Below are positions 26,773 to 35,013 of a stretch of DNA of 64,000 nt, one piece after another. The notes under the pieces were generated by a model that was given only the letters and a program-made list of their open reading frames with translations, searched no databases and was not told the DNA's origin. Every line of letters starts with the position of its first letter. Position 1 is the first letter of the stretch. Source of the stretch: Halomarina oriensis (GTDB taxonomy: Archaea; Halobacteriota; Halobacteria; Halobacteriales; Haloarculaceae); the NCBI RefSeq assembly GCF_009791395.1, contig NZ_WSZK01000015.1:744001-808000 (forward strand). Reading direction: 5' to 3'. The position numbers were made by a program, and so were the translations under genes.

Positions 26773-28425
26773 ATGAGCGACCACACCGACGAGCGACCGC
26801 GCGACGCTCGTGACCACACCGACGACGCGGACCGCTCCGTCCGCCCCGACGGCGGTACCGCCGCCGGAGCAGACGACGTGACACTCGACCCGTGGGGGTC
26901 CTCGACGGTCGCGGACTACCGCAAACTGTTCGAGCAGTTCGGCATCGAGGAGTTCGACGAGGTGCTCCCGGACGTGCCGACCCCCCACTACCTGATGCGC
27001 CGCGGCGTCATCTTCGGGCACCGCGAGTACCGCCGCGTCCTCGAAGCGATGGCCAACGACGACCCCGCCGCCGTCCTCTCGGGGTTCATGCCCACCGGCG
27101 ACCCCCACATCGGCCACAAACTCGTCTTCGACGAGATCATCTGGCACCAACGACAGGGCCTCGACGCCTACGCGCTCATCGCGGACCTCGAAGCGCACGC
27201 CGCCCGCGGTCTCTCGTGGGCGGAGATCGACGAACACGCCCGCGACTACCTCCTGAGCCTGCTCGCCCTCGGGTTCGACCCCGAGGAGGGCGAACTGTAT
27301 CGCCAGTCGGAGAACCGGCCGTTGCAGGACCTCGCCTTCGAGTTGGGTGTCAAGGCGAACTACTCGGAGCTGCAGGCCATCTACGGCTTCGACGGCGAGA
27401 CCGACGTCTCGCACATGCAGTCGGTCGTCACGCAGATGGCCGACATCTGCTACCCCCAACTCGACGAACCGAAACCGACGGTCATCCCGGTCGGCCCGGA
27501 CCAGGACCCCCACGTCCGCCTGTCGCGTGACCTCGCCTCGCGGATGCGCTTTTTCGGTGTCACCGAGGCGTACGCGAGTTTCGAGGTGGACGAGGCCGAA
27601 CGTGCCGTCGTGGCGAACGCGTACGAGGCGCTCGCCGAGCGTGCGGCCGACCACGACGACGGCACCGTCCGCTGTCTCGACGCCGCCGTCCTCGTCGAGG
27701 AGGGAATCGAGGCCGTCGACTTCGACGACCGCCCACGGATGGACCAGTACGAGGCGGGCGACTCGGGGAGCGACGACCCCGAGGCCCGTGCCGCCGCGAA
27801 ACTCGCCAACGCCGGGATGGAACCACTTCGCCCGCGTGTCCGGTTCCTCGACCGCAACGCCACGCCCGAGGCGTTCGCGGCGCTCGTCGAGGCCGTCGAC
27901 GGCGAGAAGCGCGTGTTCGACGAGCACGTCGACGCGTTCGACCTGACCCACGACGAGGCCGAGTCGCTCGCACAGGACGTGGAGGTCGACAACGGCGGCT
28001 ACGGCTTCGTCCCGCCGTCGTCCATCTACCACCGGTTCATGACCGGGCTGACGGGCGGGAAGATGTCATCCTCGATTCCGGCGTCGCACATCTCCTTGCT
28101 CGACGACCCCGCCGAGGGCTACGACAAGGTGAAGTCCGCGACGACGGGCGGCCGAGAGACCGCGGAACTCCAGCGCGAACTCGGCGGCGAGGCCGACGAC
28201 TGTCCCGTCTACGAACTGTACGCCTACCTGCTCGCACAGGACGACGACGACCTGACCCGCGAGGTGTACGAGGAGTGCGTCGGCGGCGAGCGCCTCTGTG
28301 GCGGCTGTAAGGAGCAAGCGGCCGAGCTGATGCGCGAGTTCCTCGAAGACCACCAGGAGAAACGTGCCGAGGCCGAGGAACTGCTCGACTCGCTCGACGT
28401 CGAGTTGGAGAGTTCGCGGCGCTGA
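26773..28425 (+). CDS. trpS: Tryptophan--tRNA ligase
   Basis: A 550-aa class I synthetase. The HIGH-type motif is PTGDPHIGHK (about 111-120) and the KMSKS-type motif is GGKMSSSIP. It is longer than bacterial TrpRS because of an acidic N-terminal tail (about 1-40) and an internal insertion of about 100 residues between the Rossmann halves, common in haloarchaeal TrpRS. ATG at 26773 (MSDHTDERP). It converges on the methyltransferase gene with only 9 bases between stops. Confidence 0.94.
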   Translation: MSDHTDERPRDARDHTDDADRSVRPDGGTAAGADDVTLDPWGSSTVADYRKLFEQFGIEEFDEVLPDVPTPHYLMRRGVIFGHREYRRVLEAMANDDPAAVLSGFMPTGDPHIGHKLVFDEIIWHQRQGLDAYALIADLEAHAARGLSWAEIDEHARDYLLSLLALGFDPEEGELYRQSENRPLQDLAFELGVKANYSELQAIYGFDGETDVSHMQSVVTQMADICYPQLDEPKPTVIPVGPDQDPHVRLSRDLASRMRFFGVTEAYASFEVDEAERAVVANAYEALAERAADHDDGTVRCLDAAVLVEEGIEAVDFDDRPRMDQYEAGDSGSDDPEARAAAKLANAGMEPLRPRVRFLDRNATPEAFAALVEAVDGEKRVFDEHVDAFDLTHDEAESLAQDVEVDNGGYGFVPPSSIYHRFMTGLTGGKMSSSIPASHISLLDDPAEGYDKVKSATTGGRETAELQRELGGEADDCPVYELYAYLLAQDDDDLTREVYEECVGGERLCGGCKEQAAELMREFLEDHQEKRAEAEELLDSLDVELESSRR

Positions 28426-28434
28426 GTCGGACGC

Positions 28435-29067
28435 CTACTGTTCTTTCTGTACGACTACCGTCGGCGCGAACGTCACGAACGGTTCGTCCGGCGCGTCGAC
28501 CGCCGCCCAGAAGTCCGCCGTCTTGACGCCGAGCACCGACTCCACGTCCGCGCGCGTGCGGAGATTCTCCTCGCCGACGACCAGCGAGAAGAACGCTTGG
28601 CTCTGCTCGTCCATCTCCAGCGCACCACGGCGGGTTCCGGACGACGGGTAGGAGACGACGAGGTGACCACCGGGAGCGACCCGGTCCCAGAGCGATTCGA
28701 GCGCGCGGTCCACGTCCTTGACGAAGAACAGGGTCGCAACGCAGTAGACGAGGTCGTACTCGCCGTCCGTGTCGAGGTCGGGGAGTGTGTCGACGGCGAA
28801 GGTGAGATTCTCCACATTCGCGTCCGCGGCGAGGTCGCGGTTGTCTCTCATCAGGTCCTCGGAGACGTCGACGCCGTGAACCGACGTCTCGGGGTGGCGT
28901 TCTGCGACGGCGAACTCGGTGACGGCGGGGCCACACCCCACCGACAGCATCGTCTCGGGGACTCGGGTTCGCTCGAAGAAGCGTTCGAGCAGGTCCGGCA
29001 TCTCCTCGCCCGCGAGGTACGCGATGCGGTCGTAGTCGCGTTCGCGGTAGAACTCCGTCCACTCCAT
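28435..29067 (-). CDS. Class I SAM-dependent methyltransferase
   Basis: A 210-aa Rossmann methyltransferase. Motif I is MLSVGCGPAVTEFAVAE (about 40-56), the acidic loop is VHGVDVSEDLM, motif post-I is DLVYCVATLFFVKDVDRALE and motif IV APGGHLVVSYPS. The substrate cannot be read from the sequence; small-molecule type is likely. It stands alone, convergent to trpS, with 247 bp of non-coding DNA between its start and the Phe-rich leader ORF. Confidence 0.85.
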   Translation of the reverse strand: MEWTEFYRERDYDRIAYLAGEEMPDLLERFFERTRVPETMLSVGCGPAVTEFAVAERHPETSVHGVDVSEDLMRDNRDLAADANVENLTFAVDTLPDLDTDGEYDLVYCVATLFFVKDVDRALESLWDRVAPGGHLVVSYPSSGTRRGALEMDEQSQAFFSLVVGEENLRTRADVESVLGVKTADFWAAVDAPDEPFVTFAPTVVVQKEQ

Positions 29068-29225
29068 AGAGCACTGTTCTCCACTCTCGGTAATAATCGG
29101 GGTTGGTGTTCACGAGACACCGACAACGTCTCGAAAGCCCCCGGTCGCTCGACTCCCGCGACTCGCTGCGCCCTTCGCTCGCTGTCGCTCGCTCCAGTGC
29201 TTACTTCGCCGAGGTTCTTCGAGCG

Positions 29226-29251
29226 ACCGGCCCCTTTCAGTCCCACCCGTG
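29226..29251. repeat. Dispersed motif, copy upstream of pheST
   Basis: CCTTTCAGTCCCACCCGTGG and flanks recur as CCTTTTCAGTCCCGCCCGTG at 32952-32971, just after pheT. The two copies bracket the pheST operon. Confidence 0.4.
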
Positions 29252-29282
29252 GTGGCTGGTTCAGTCGCTCTCACCCCCGGAA

Positions 29283-29291
29283 CGCTTTTGC
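29283..29291 (+). promoter_or_regulatory. Promoter box CGCTTTTGC for the Phe leader
   Basis: Located 24-32 bases before the leader ATG at 29315, the same geometry as the lipA and DP1 boxes. It predicts a transcript starting at or next to that ATG. Confidence 0.55.
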
Positions 29292-29314
29292 TCGCGGCCC
29301 CGCCTCTCTCCGGT

Positions 29315-29395
29315 ATGGCAAGCGACCCTCGCCGTGCCGGTGTCGTCGCCGACCAGCCACGCGTCGCGGGGTTCGGCTTCTTCTTCGCGGCCTGA
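29315..29395 (+). CDS. Phe-rich leader peptide of pheST (putative)
   Basis: A 26-codon ORF upstream of pheS. Residues 20-24 are Phe-Gly-Phe-Phe-Phe, all TTC codons (29372-29386), directly before Ala-Ala-stop. The ATG has a promoter box at the leaderless distance. Fourteen bases after the stop comes a perfect 7-bp hairpin (29409-29415 with 29421-29427, loop 29416-29420), followed by more dyads before pheS at 29541. This is the design of an amino-acid-sensing leader such as E. coli pheM. In an archaeon the mechanism is inference. Confidence 0.55.
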   Translation: MASDPRRAGVVADQPRVAGFGFFFAA

Positions 29396-29408
29396 GCGAG
29401 CGGCGGAC

Positions 29409-29427
29409 TCTCCCGGCGGTCGGGAGA
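29409..29427 (+). promoter_or_regulatory. Leader hairpin, possible attenuator
   Basis: TCTCCCG-GCGGT-CGGGAGA, a perfect 7-bp stem, starts 14 bases after the leader stop codon, close enough to be blocked by a ribosome finishing the leader. Further dyads are CTCCGGAG (29463-29470), TCGGT/ACCGA (29474-29488) and CGAGTCGACTCG (29494-29505). Confidence 0.45.
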
Positions 29428-29540
29428 CGAAATCGTTCGCAGAGGTCGCATCGCGCAGGTCGCTCCGGAGAGTTCGGTACCCCACCGAGACCACGAGTCG
29501 ACTCGAAAACACCTAACCGACGTACCCGAGTGTACGAACC

Positions 29541-31058
29541 ATGCAACTACCCGCAGCGCAGGTCGCGGTCCTTGAGGCCGCGTCTGCCACCGACGACCGA
29601 ACCGTCGACGCCGTCGCGAGCGAGGTGGGCGAATCGCCCACCGTCGTCACGCGCGCGGCGTTCGAACTCCGAGACGAGGGCCTGCTGGAGGTCACCGAGC
29701 AGGTCGACGAGAGCGTCTCGCTGACCGAGGAAGGCGAGACGTACCGCGAGGACGGACTCCCGGAGGTCCGTCTGTACCGCGCCGCGATGGACGCGGGTGC
29801 CGACGAGGAGGCCGTCGAGATGGGCCAACTCGTCGGTGCGTCCGGTCTCGCAGGCCCCGAAGTCCAGATCGCCCTGTCGAACTTCGCGCGGAAGGGCTAC
29901 GGCCACATCGACGGCGGCGCGGTGTCGGCCGACGCCGACGCGGCCCCCGACACGGACGAGGAAGCGACCGCACTCGACGCCATCGCCGCGGGCGACGCCG
30001 AGACCGTCGACGAGGACACGCTCGACGCGCTGGAACGACGCAACCTCGTCGTCCGCGAGGAGCGCACCGTCCGCTCGCTGCTGTTGACCGACGCGGGTGT
30101 CGACGCGATGATGGAGGGGGTGAACGTGGCGGAGACGGTCGCACAGGTTACGCCCGAACTGCTCACGAGCGGTGAGTGGGCGGACGTGGAGTTCACCGAG
30201 TACAACGTCGAAGCCGACGCCGAGGCGGTCACGCCCGCGCGGAAACACGTGCTCAGACAGACCGCCGACCGCGTGAAGGACGTGCTCGTCGGGATGGGAT
30301 TCCAGGAGATGGAGGGGCCACACGTCGACGCGGAGTTCTGGATCAACGACTGCCTGTTCATGCCACAGGACCACCCCGCACGGACCCACTGGGACCAGTT
30401 CGTCCTCTCGAACCCCTCGAAGATGGACGACGACGACATGCCGAGCGAGTTGGTCGACCGGGTCGCCCGCGCCCACCGCGAGGGCGTCGGCGAGGACGGC
30501 GACGGCTACCACTCGCCGTGGACCGAGGACGTGGCGCGCGGCTTGGACCTGCGTGGGCACACCACGTCGCTGTCGATGCGCTACCTCTCGGGACACGCCG
30601 AGGGTGAACTGGAGCCACCACAACGGTGGTTTTCCGTCGAGAAGGTGTACCGCAACGACACGCTCGACGCGACCCACCTGCTGGAGTTCTTCCAGATAGA
30701 GGGCTGGGTGATGGCCGAGGACCTCTCGGTGCGTGACCTGATGGGCACCTTCACCGAGTTCTACGAGCAGTTCGGCATCACCGGCATCGAGTTCAAGCCC
30801 CACTACAACCCGTACACCGAACCGAGTTTCGAGCTGTTCGGCCGCCACCCCGTCACCGACGAACTCATCGAAATCGGGAACTCCGGTATCTTCCGGCCCG
30901 AGGTGCTCGAACCGCTGGGCGTCGACTGCGAGGTGATGGCGTGGGGGCTGGCGCTCGAACGCCTCGCCATGCTCGTCACCGGCGCGGAGGACATCCGCGA
31001 CCTGCACGGGACGCTCGCGGACCTCGACTTCCTGCGGAACGCGGAGGTGATCTACTGA
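29541..31058 (+). CDS. pheS: Phenylalanine--tRNA ligase alpha subunit
   Basis: A 505-aa archaeal-type alpha subunit. N-terminal winged-helix tRNA-binding repeats (about 1-200) precede the class II catalytic core: motif 2 region WFSVEKVYRNDTLDATHLLEFFQIEGWVM (two pieces around FSVEKVYRND and HLLEFFQIEG), the Phe-binding FKPHYNPYTEPSFE and motif 3 AWGLALERLAML. The stop overlaps the pheT start by one base (TGATG). Upstream lies the Phe-rich leader ORF with hairpins, suggesting control by charged tRNA-Phe. Confidence 0.94.
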   Translation: MQLPAAQVAVLEAASATDDRTVDAVASEVGESPTVVTRAAFELRDEGLLEVTEQVDESVSLTEEGETYREDGLPEVRLYRAAMDAGADEEAVEMGQLVGASGLAGPEVQIALSNFARKGYGHIDGGAVSADADAAPDTDEEATALDAIAAGDAETVDEDTLDALERRNLVVREERTVRSLLLTDAGVDAMMEGVNVAETVAQVTPELLTSGEWADVEFTEYNVEADAEAVTPARKHVLRQTADRVKDVLVGMGFQEMEGPHVDAEFWINDCLFMPQDHPARTHWDQFVLSNPSKMDDDDMPSELVDRVARAHREGVGEDGDGYHSPWTEDVARGLDLRGHTTSLSMRYLSGHAEGELEPPQRWFSVEKVYRNDTLDATHLLEFFQIEGWVMAEDLSVRDLMGTFTEFYEQFGITGIEFKPHYNPYTEPSFELFGRHPVTDELIEIGNSGIFRPEVLEPLGVDCEVMAWGLALERLAMLVTGAEDIRDLHGTLADLDFLRNAEVIY

Positions 31059-32851
31059 TGCCCGTCGTCGACGTCGACCCCGACGAACTGCGGCAGTTGG
31101 CGAGCACCGAGCGTGACGACGAGGAACTCAAGCGCGACCTGTTCGACCTCGGCCTGGAGTTCGAGGGCGAGACCGAGGACGGGGAGTTCCAGTTGGAGTT
31201 CGCCCCGGACCGTCTCGACCGCCTCTCCGTCGAGGGCGTGGCGCGCTCGCTGCGCTACCAGGACGGCACCGACAGGGGCGTCTACGTCCCGAAGACCAAC
31301 GACGCCGAGTGGGTCATCGAGGTCGACGAGTCGGTGCCCGACGAGCGGCCGTACGTGACGGGCGCTATCGTCCGCGGGTTGGACATGAGCCAGACGAAAC
31401 TCGACTCGCTCATCCAGTTACAGGAGAAACTGCACGCGACGATGGGCCGCCAGCGCGTCAAGGGGGCCATCGGGATCCACGACCTGACGATGCTGAAGGG
31501 TAGCGCGGAACGGAGTTCCGCGGACCGGTCGAGTGGACAGGGCCCGCGAGACAACGCCGCCCGCGAGGGTGCGGGCAAGGCCATCAGCTACCGGGGTATC
31601 ACGCCCGACGCGGACACGTTCGTCGCGCTGGACTCGGACGCCGAGTTGACGCCGGGCGAGGTGCTGACCGACCACCCGACCGGCGAGCAGTACGCCGACA
31701 TCGTCGAAGAGTACGAACGGTACCCGGCCATCTACGACGACATCGGCCTGTTCTCGTTCCCGCCGGTCATCAACGGGCGGCGAACCGAAGTGGACGACGA
31801 GTCGCGTGATTTGTTCATCGAGCTGACGGGGACCGATCAGTGGACCATCGACAAGATGTGTACCATCCTCTGCTACGCGCTGGACGCGCGTGGCGGGCGC
31901 GTCGAGGAGGTCCGCGTCGAGTACCCCGAGGGCCACCCGTCCGAGCAACGCGACCTGCTCCGACCGGACCTCGACGTGGACGAGAAGACCGTCACGCACG
32001 CACGCGTGGAGCAACTGCTCGGAGTCGAGTTGGACGAGAGCGACGTGGTGGACTACCTCGAACGCGCGGGGCTGGACGCGGAGCCCCTCGAGCGCGACGG
32101 TGAGCCAGCGTACCGCGTCGGTATCCCGCCGTACCGCGTCGACGTGCTGAACCCCGTCGACGTCGTCGACGACGTGGGTCGCGCCCACGGGTTCAACGAA
32201 CTCTCGCCACGCTACCCGGACGTCTCGACGGTCGGCGGGCGACACGAGACCGCTCGGCTGGAGAGCGCCGCACGCGACGCGCTCGTGGGGTCGGGCTTCG
32301 AGGACATGCTGGACTTCCACATGACGAGCGAGCGCGACTGCTTCGACCGGATGGGCCTCGACATCCCCGACGAACTGGCCCCCGACGCGCCACTGGGCCA
32401 GCGACCGCCGGTGACCATCGCCGAACCGTACAGCGAGGACTACACCGTCGTCCGGACGTGGGCGCTCCCGTCGCTGCTGACCGTTCTGGAGAACAACACG
32501 CACCGCGCGTACCCACAGAACCTCGCGGAGATCGGCCTCGCCGCACACGTCGACGAACGCGAGGAGACGAAGGCCGCCGAGCGGCGGACGGTCGCCGCCG
32601 TCCTCGCGCGTACCGACGCGGGCTACGAGGACGCGAAGGCACGGCTCCAGGCGCTCGCCGGCGCGTTCGGGAAGGCGTTGGAGACGCCCGCGACCACCCA
32701 CCCGTCGTTCATCGAGGGCCGGACCGCGGCCGTCGAACTGGACGGCGAACGTGTCGGTGTGGTCGGGGAGGTCCACCCGCGCGTGCTGGTCGAACACGAC
32801 CTCGAACTGCCGGTCGCGGCGTTCGAGTTCGACCTAAGTGCGTTGGAGTAA
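31058..32851 (+). CDS. pheT: Phenylalanine--tRNA ligase beta subunit
   Basis: A 597-aa archaeal/eukaryotic-type beta subunit. It has the B3/B4 domain (KGAIGIHDLTMLKG onward), B5 (VEQLLGVELDESDVVDYLER and IPPYRVDVLNPVDVVDDV) and a catalytically inactive class II core. Residues about 147-175 form a Ser/Arg/Ala-rich low-complexity insertion (SAERSSADRSSGQGPRDNAA) that interrupts B3/B4. It forms the (alpha-beta)2 synthetase with PheS. A strong terminator-like hairpin follows at 32918-32957. Confidence 0.94.
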   Translation: MPVVDVDPDELRQLASTERDDEELKRDLFDLGLEFEGETEDGEFQLEFAPDRLDRLSVEGVARSLRYQDGTDRGVYVPKTNDAEWVIEVDESVPDERPYVTGAIVRGLDMSQTKLDSLIQLQEKLHATMGRQRVKGAIGIHDLTMLKGSAERSSADRSSGQGPRDNAAREGAGKAISYRGITPDADTFVALDSDAELTPGEVLTDHPTGEQYADIVEEYERYPAIYDDIGLFSFPPVINGRRTEVDDESRDLFIELTGTDQWTIDKMCTILCYALDARGGRVEEVRVEYPEGHPSEQRDLLRPDLDVDEKTVTHARVEQLLGVELDESDVVDYLERAGLDAEPLERDGEPAYRVGIPPYRVDVLNPVDVVDDVGRAHGFNELSPRYPDVSTVGGRHETARLESAARDALVGSGFEDMLDFHMTSERDCFDRMGLDIPDELAPDAPLGQRPPVTIAEPYSEDYTVVRTWALPSLLTVLENNTHRAYPQNLAEIGLAAHVDEREETKAAERRTVAAVLARTDAGYEDAKARLQALAGAFGKALETPATTHPSFIEGRTAAVELDGERVGVVGEVHPRVLVEHDLELPVAAFEFDLSALE

Positions 32852-32917
32852 GGTCCGAACCGTCGGCAGGTTTTCGACCGACGTTCCGTTCGAATCGCCG
32901 CTGAGAACTCGAAAGCC

Positions 32918-32957
32918 CTCGTTCTCTCGGACACTTCACCGAGAGAACGGGCCTTTT
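32918..32957 (+). terminator. Terminator-like hairpin after pheT
   Basis: CGTTCTCTCGG (32920-32930) pairs perfectly with CCGAGAGAACG (32939-32949) around an 8-base loop; a G-T and a G-C pair extend the stem. TTTT follows at 32954-32957. It ends the pheST transcript (inference). Confidence 0.6.
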
Positions 32958-32971
32958 CAGTCCCGCCCGTG
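32952..32971. repeat. Dispersed motif, copy downstream of pheST
   Basis: CCTTTTCAGTCCCGCCCGTG pairs with the 29226-29251 copy (CCTTTCAGTCCCACCCGTGG). It starts in the T run of the terminator hairpin. Confidence 0.4.
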
Positions 32972-33024
32972 CCGGTCGGTTGGCTGAGGGGGCATCTCCG
33001 TTCGAACTGCCGCCACCGTCTCAG

Positions 33025-34074
33025 CTACAGGTCAGCACCGACCGCGTCCTCGACGGAGTCGAAGCCGTCGCGGTCGAGCAGGTCGAGCAGGCCCTCGTTG
33101 ATGTCGCGGGCGAGTGCGGGTCCTTCGTAGACGAGGGCGGTGTACAGTTGGACGAGCGACGCGCCGGCGCGAATCTTCGCGTACGCGCCGTGGGCGTCCG
33201 AGACGCCGCCGACGCCGATCACGGGGACGTCGGTGCGCTCGGCGACGAACCGGACCGTCTCGGTGGCGCGCTCTTCGATGGGTGCTCCCGAGAGGCCGCC
33301 GGCCTCGACGCGGTTGTGGTTCCGGAGCGTGTCCGGACGCTCGACGGTGGTGTTGGTGGCGATGACGCCGTCCAGTTTCAGGTCGTCGACGACGGCGAGT
33401 GCGTCCTCGACTGCGCTCTCGGTGAGGTCCGGCGAGAGTTTGACGAGCAGCGGGGCGGCCCCGGCGTCCCGTAGGCGGCCGAGGATGGCTTCGAGGTGCT
33501 CGCGGTTCTGGAGGTCACGGAGGCCCGGCGTGTTCGGCGAGGAGACGTTGACGACGAAGTAGTCCCCACCCGCCGCGGTCCGTTCGTAGCTGTACAGGTA
33601 GTCCTCGGGGGCCTCGTCGAGGGGTGTGGTCTTCGACTTCCCGATGTTGACACCCAGCGGGACCGACACGTCGGTGTCGGCGAGTCGCGGGCCGACGACG
33701 TCCGCGCCCGCGTTGTTGAAGCCCATCCGGTTGACGAGTGCACGGTCCTCGGGGAGACGGAACAGTCGTGGCCGCTGGTTACCGGGTTGGCCCTCGGCGG
33801 TGACGGCTCCGACCTCGACGTGGCCGAAGCCGAGTGCGCCGAGTATCCCCGGTATCTCGGCGTTCTTGTCGAACCCCGCGGCCACACCGACGGGGTTCGA
33901 GAAGTCGAGTCCGAAGACGTTCGTGTGGAGTCGTGGCTGCTCGACGCGGTAGCGAGCGGTCAGTGCCTCCTCGATGGGTGTCCCCCGGGCGGCGCGGAGC
34001 AGTCGCTTGGTAGCGGTGTGAGCGGTCTCCGCCGGAAGCCGGAACAGGAGTGGCTTCGCGGCACGGTAGCTCAT
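33025..34074 (-). CDS. pyrD: Dihydroorotate dehydrogenase (quinone), class 2
   Basis: A 349-aa FMN enzyme. The family features are an N-terminal helical extension (about 1-45), NPVGVAAGFDKNAE, the catalytic-serine segment NVSSPNTPGLRDLQ, IATNTTV and the FMN-phosphate site PVIGVGGVSDAHGAY. The N-terminal extension marks the membrane-associated class 2 type, which passes electrons to quinone. Its start overlaps the stop of the 66-aa gene upstream (TAATG), so both share a transcript. Confidence 0.93.
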   Translation of the reverse strand: MSYRAAKPLLFRLPAETAHTATKRLLRAARGTPIEEALTARYRVEQPRLHTNVFGLDFSNPVGVAAGFDKNAEIPGILGALGFGHVEVGAVTAEGQPGNQRPRLFRLPEDRALVNRMGFNNAGADVVGPRLADTDVSVPLGVNIGKSKTTPLDEAPEDYLYSYERTAAGGDYFVVNVSSPNTPGLRDLQNREHLEAILGRLRDAGAAPLLVKLSPDLTESAVEDALAVVDDLKLDGVIATNTTVERPDTLRNHNRVEAGGLSGAPIEERATETVRFVAERTDVPVIGVGGVSDAHGAYAKIRAGASLVQLYTALVYEGPALARDINEGLLDLLDRDGFDSVEDAVGADL

Positions 34075-34274
34075 TAGAACTCGTGCTCGATCTCCTCTTC
34101 CTCGGAGGCTTTCTGGATGATTATCTTGTTGTCACGCACACGCACGTACACTTCGTCGCCGATCTCCATGCCGGCGACCGTGAGCTCGTCCTCGTGGAGG
34201 TTGAGGTGGACGTTGTGATACTCGCCGTTCTCGTCTTTGGCGCCGCTCGGACTGAGCTTCTTCTTTCGCACCAT
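34074..34274 (-). CDS. Small AbrB/SpoVT-like protein
   Basis: A 66-aa protein: a basic start (MVRKKKLSPSGAK), then a swapped-hairpin-like beta core (DELTVAGMEIGDEVYVRVRD, then NKIIIQKASEE) and an acidic tail. The pattern resembles AbrB-type DNA-binding dimers. It is the first gene of an operon with pyrD (one-base overlap), so it could regulate that operon or itself (inference). Function unproven. Confidence 0.7.
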   Translation of the reverse strand: MVRKKKLSPSGAKDENGEYHNVHLNLHEDELTVAGMEIGDEVYVRVRDNKIIIQKASEEEEIEHEF

Positions 34275-34398
34275 CGCGGTATCTTACCTCGCACTTCGTC
34301 ACACGCTCTACTTAAGTTTGCTGTGAGAACGTCGACATCGCCACCGGCGACGTTCGGACCACTACTTAAAGAAGTGGTCGGTATCGGGTGGTTTCGGG

Positions 34399-34413
34399 GA
34401 TATAGTTATGTAG
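34399..34413 (+). promoter_or_regulatory. TATA element of the MC1 gene
   Basis: GATATAGTTATGTAG lies about 36-50 bases before the ATG at 34449, suggesting a short leader. Confidence 0.45.
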
Positions 34414-34448
34414 GGTCATGTCTCACACTGACACGGAGGTACCAAACC

Positions 34449-34763
34449 ATGGCACGTAGCGACGACGGCAAGCGGAACTTCGCGCTCCGGGACACGTCCG
34501 GGAGCGAGTCCAGTGTGTTCTCGGGGCGAACGCCGAGACAGGCGGCACTCAAAGCGGCCCGCCGCCTCGACCCGGCCGACGGTGAGGCGGCAGCCGACCG
34601 GGAGGACATCAGTCTGCGCGAGAAGGGGACCAAGAAGGTCCACCACTACGAGGGGTGGGCCTGGGTCGAGGAGGCTCCGGACGACAAACCGGACTGGATG
34701 CCCCAGCGCATCACGAAAGCCAACGTCTCGAAGAAGGGAATCGAACACCTCGAGGAGATCTGA
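34449..34763 (+). CDS. Chromosomal protein MC1
   Basis: A 104-aa archaeal chromatin protein of the MC1 family. The diagnostic core is KRNFALRDTSGSESSVFSGR followed by TPRQAALKAARRL and ISLREKGTKKVHHYEGWAW. MC1 binds as a monomer and sharply bends DNA. Unlike methanogen MC1 this version is acidic overall, as expected in a high-salt cytoplasm. ATG at 34449. It sits just before the rRNA promoters on the same strand, with a small convergent ORF between. Confidence 0.93.
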   Translation: MARSDDGKRNFALRDTSGSESSVFSGRTPRQAALKAARRLDPADGEAAADREDISLREKGTKKVHHYEGWAWVEEAPDDKPDWMPQRITKANVSKKGIEHLEEI

Positions 34764-34770
34764 CCCGGTC

Positions 34771-34974
34771 TCACACACTGTCTCGTTCTTCTCGCCGCCG
34801 GACGTCGTCCAGTAACTTCTTGACCACCTGCGTGCGTACGCGTAACCGCGCGGCCTCACCCGGTCCGACTACCCGTGCGAGCGGGGGATGACGAACCGGT
34901 CTCCACCCGCGCGACACTTCCTCGACGAGCCACGGCTCCGGGTCACCGACTGGTCTGTGCTACACAGTTCCCAT
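34771..34974 (-). pseudogene. Small protein gene with in-frame amber codon
   Basis: A minus-strand frame ends at 34771 with protein-like sequence: PWLVEEVSRGWRPVRHPPLA, then RVVGPGEAARLRVRTQVVKK and a charged helix to the stop. The frame has an ATG at 34974 but a TAG four codons later (34960-34962). A GTG at 34917 could start a 48-aa product. Helix-rich Arg/Val/Leu composition argues for real coding. It converges on MC1 with 7 bases between stops. Either a nonsense-mutated gene or a short GTG-started protein; homologue comparison would decide. Confidence 0.42.
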
Positions 34975-35013
34975 GGGAGACTGTTCCCATGAAAACGCAT
35001 GACGGGGCGGCGA

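Noticed and set aside
31418-32797. 459-codon minus-strand frame opposite pheT
   Set aside because: Antisense shadow of an unmistakable pheT; Val/Arg/Asp/His-rich without a domain.
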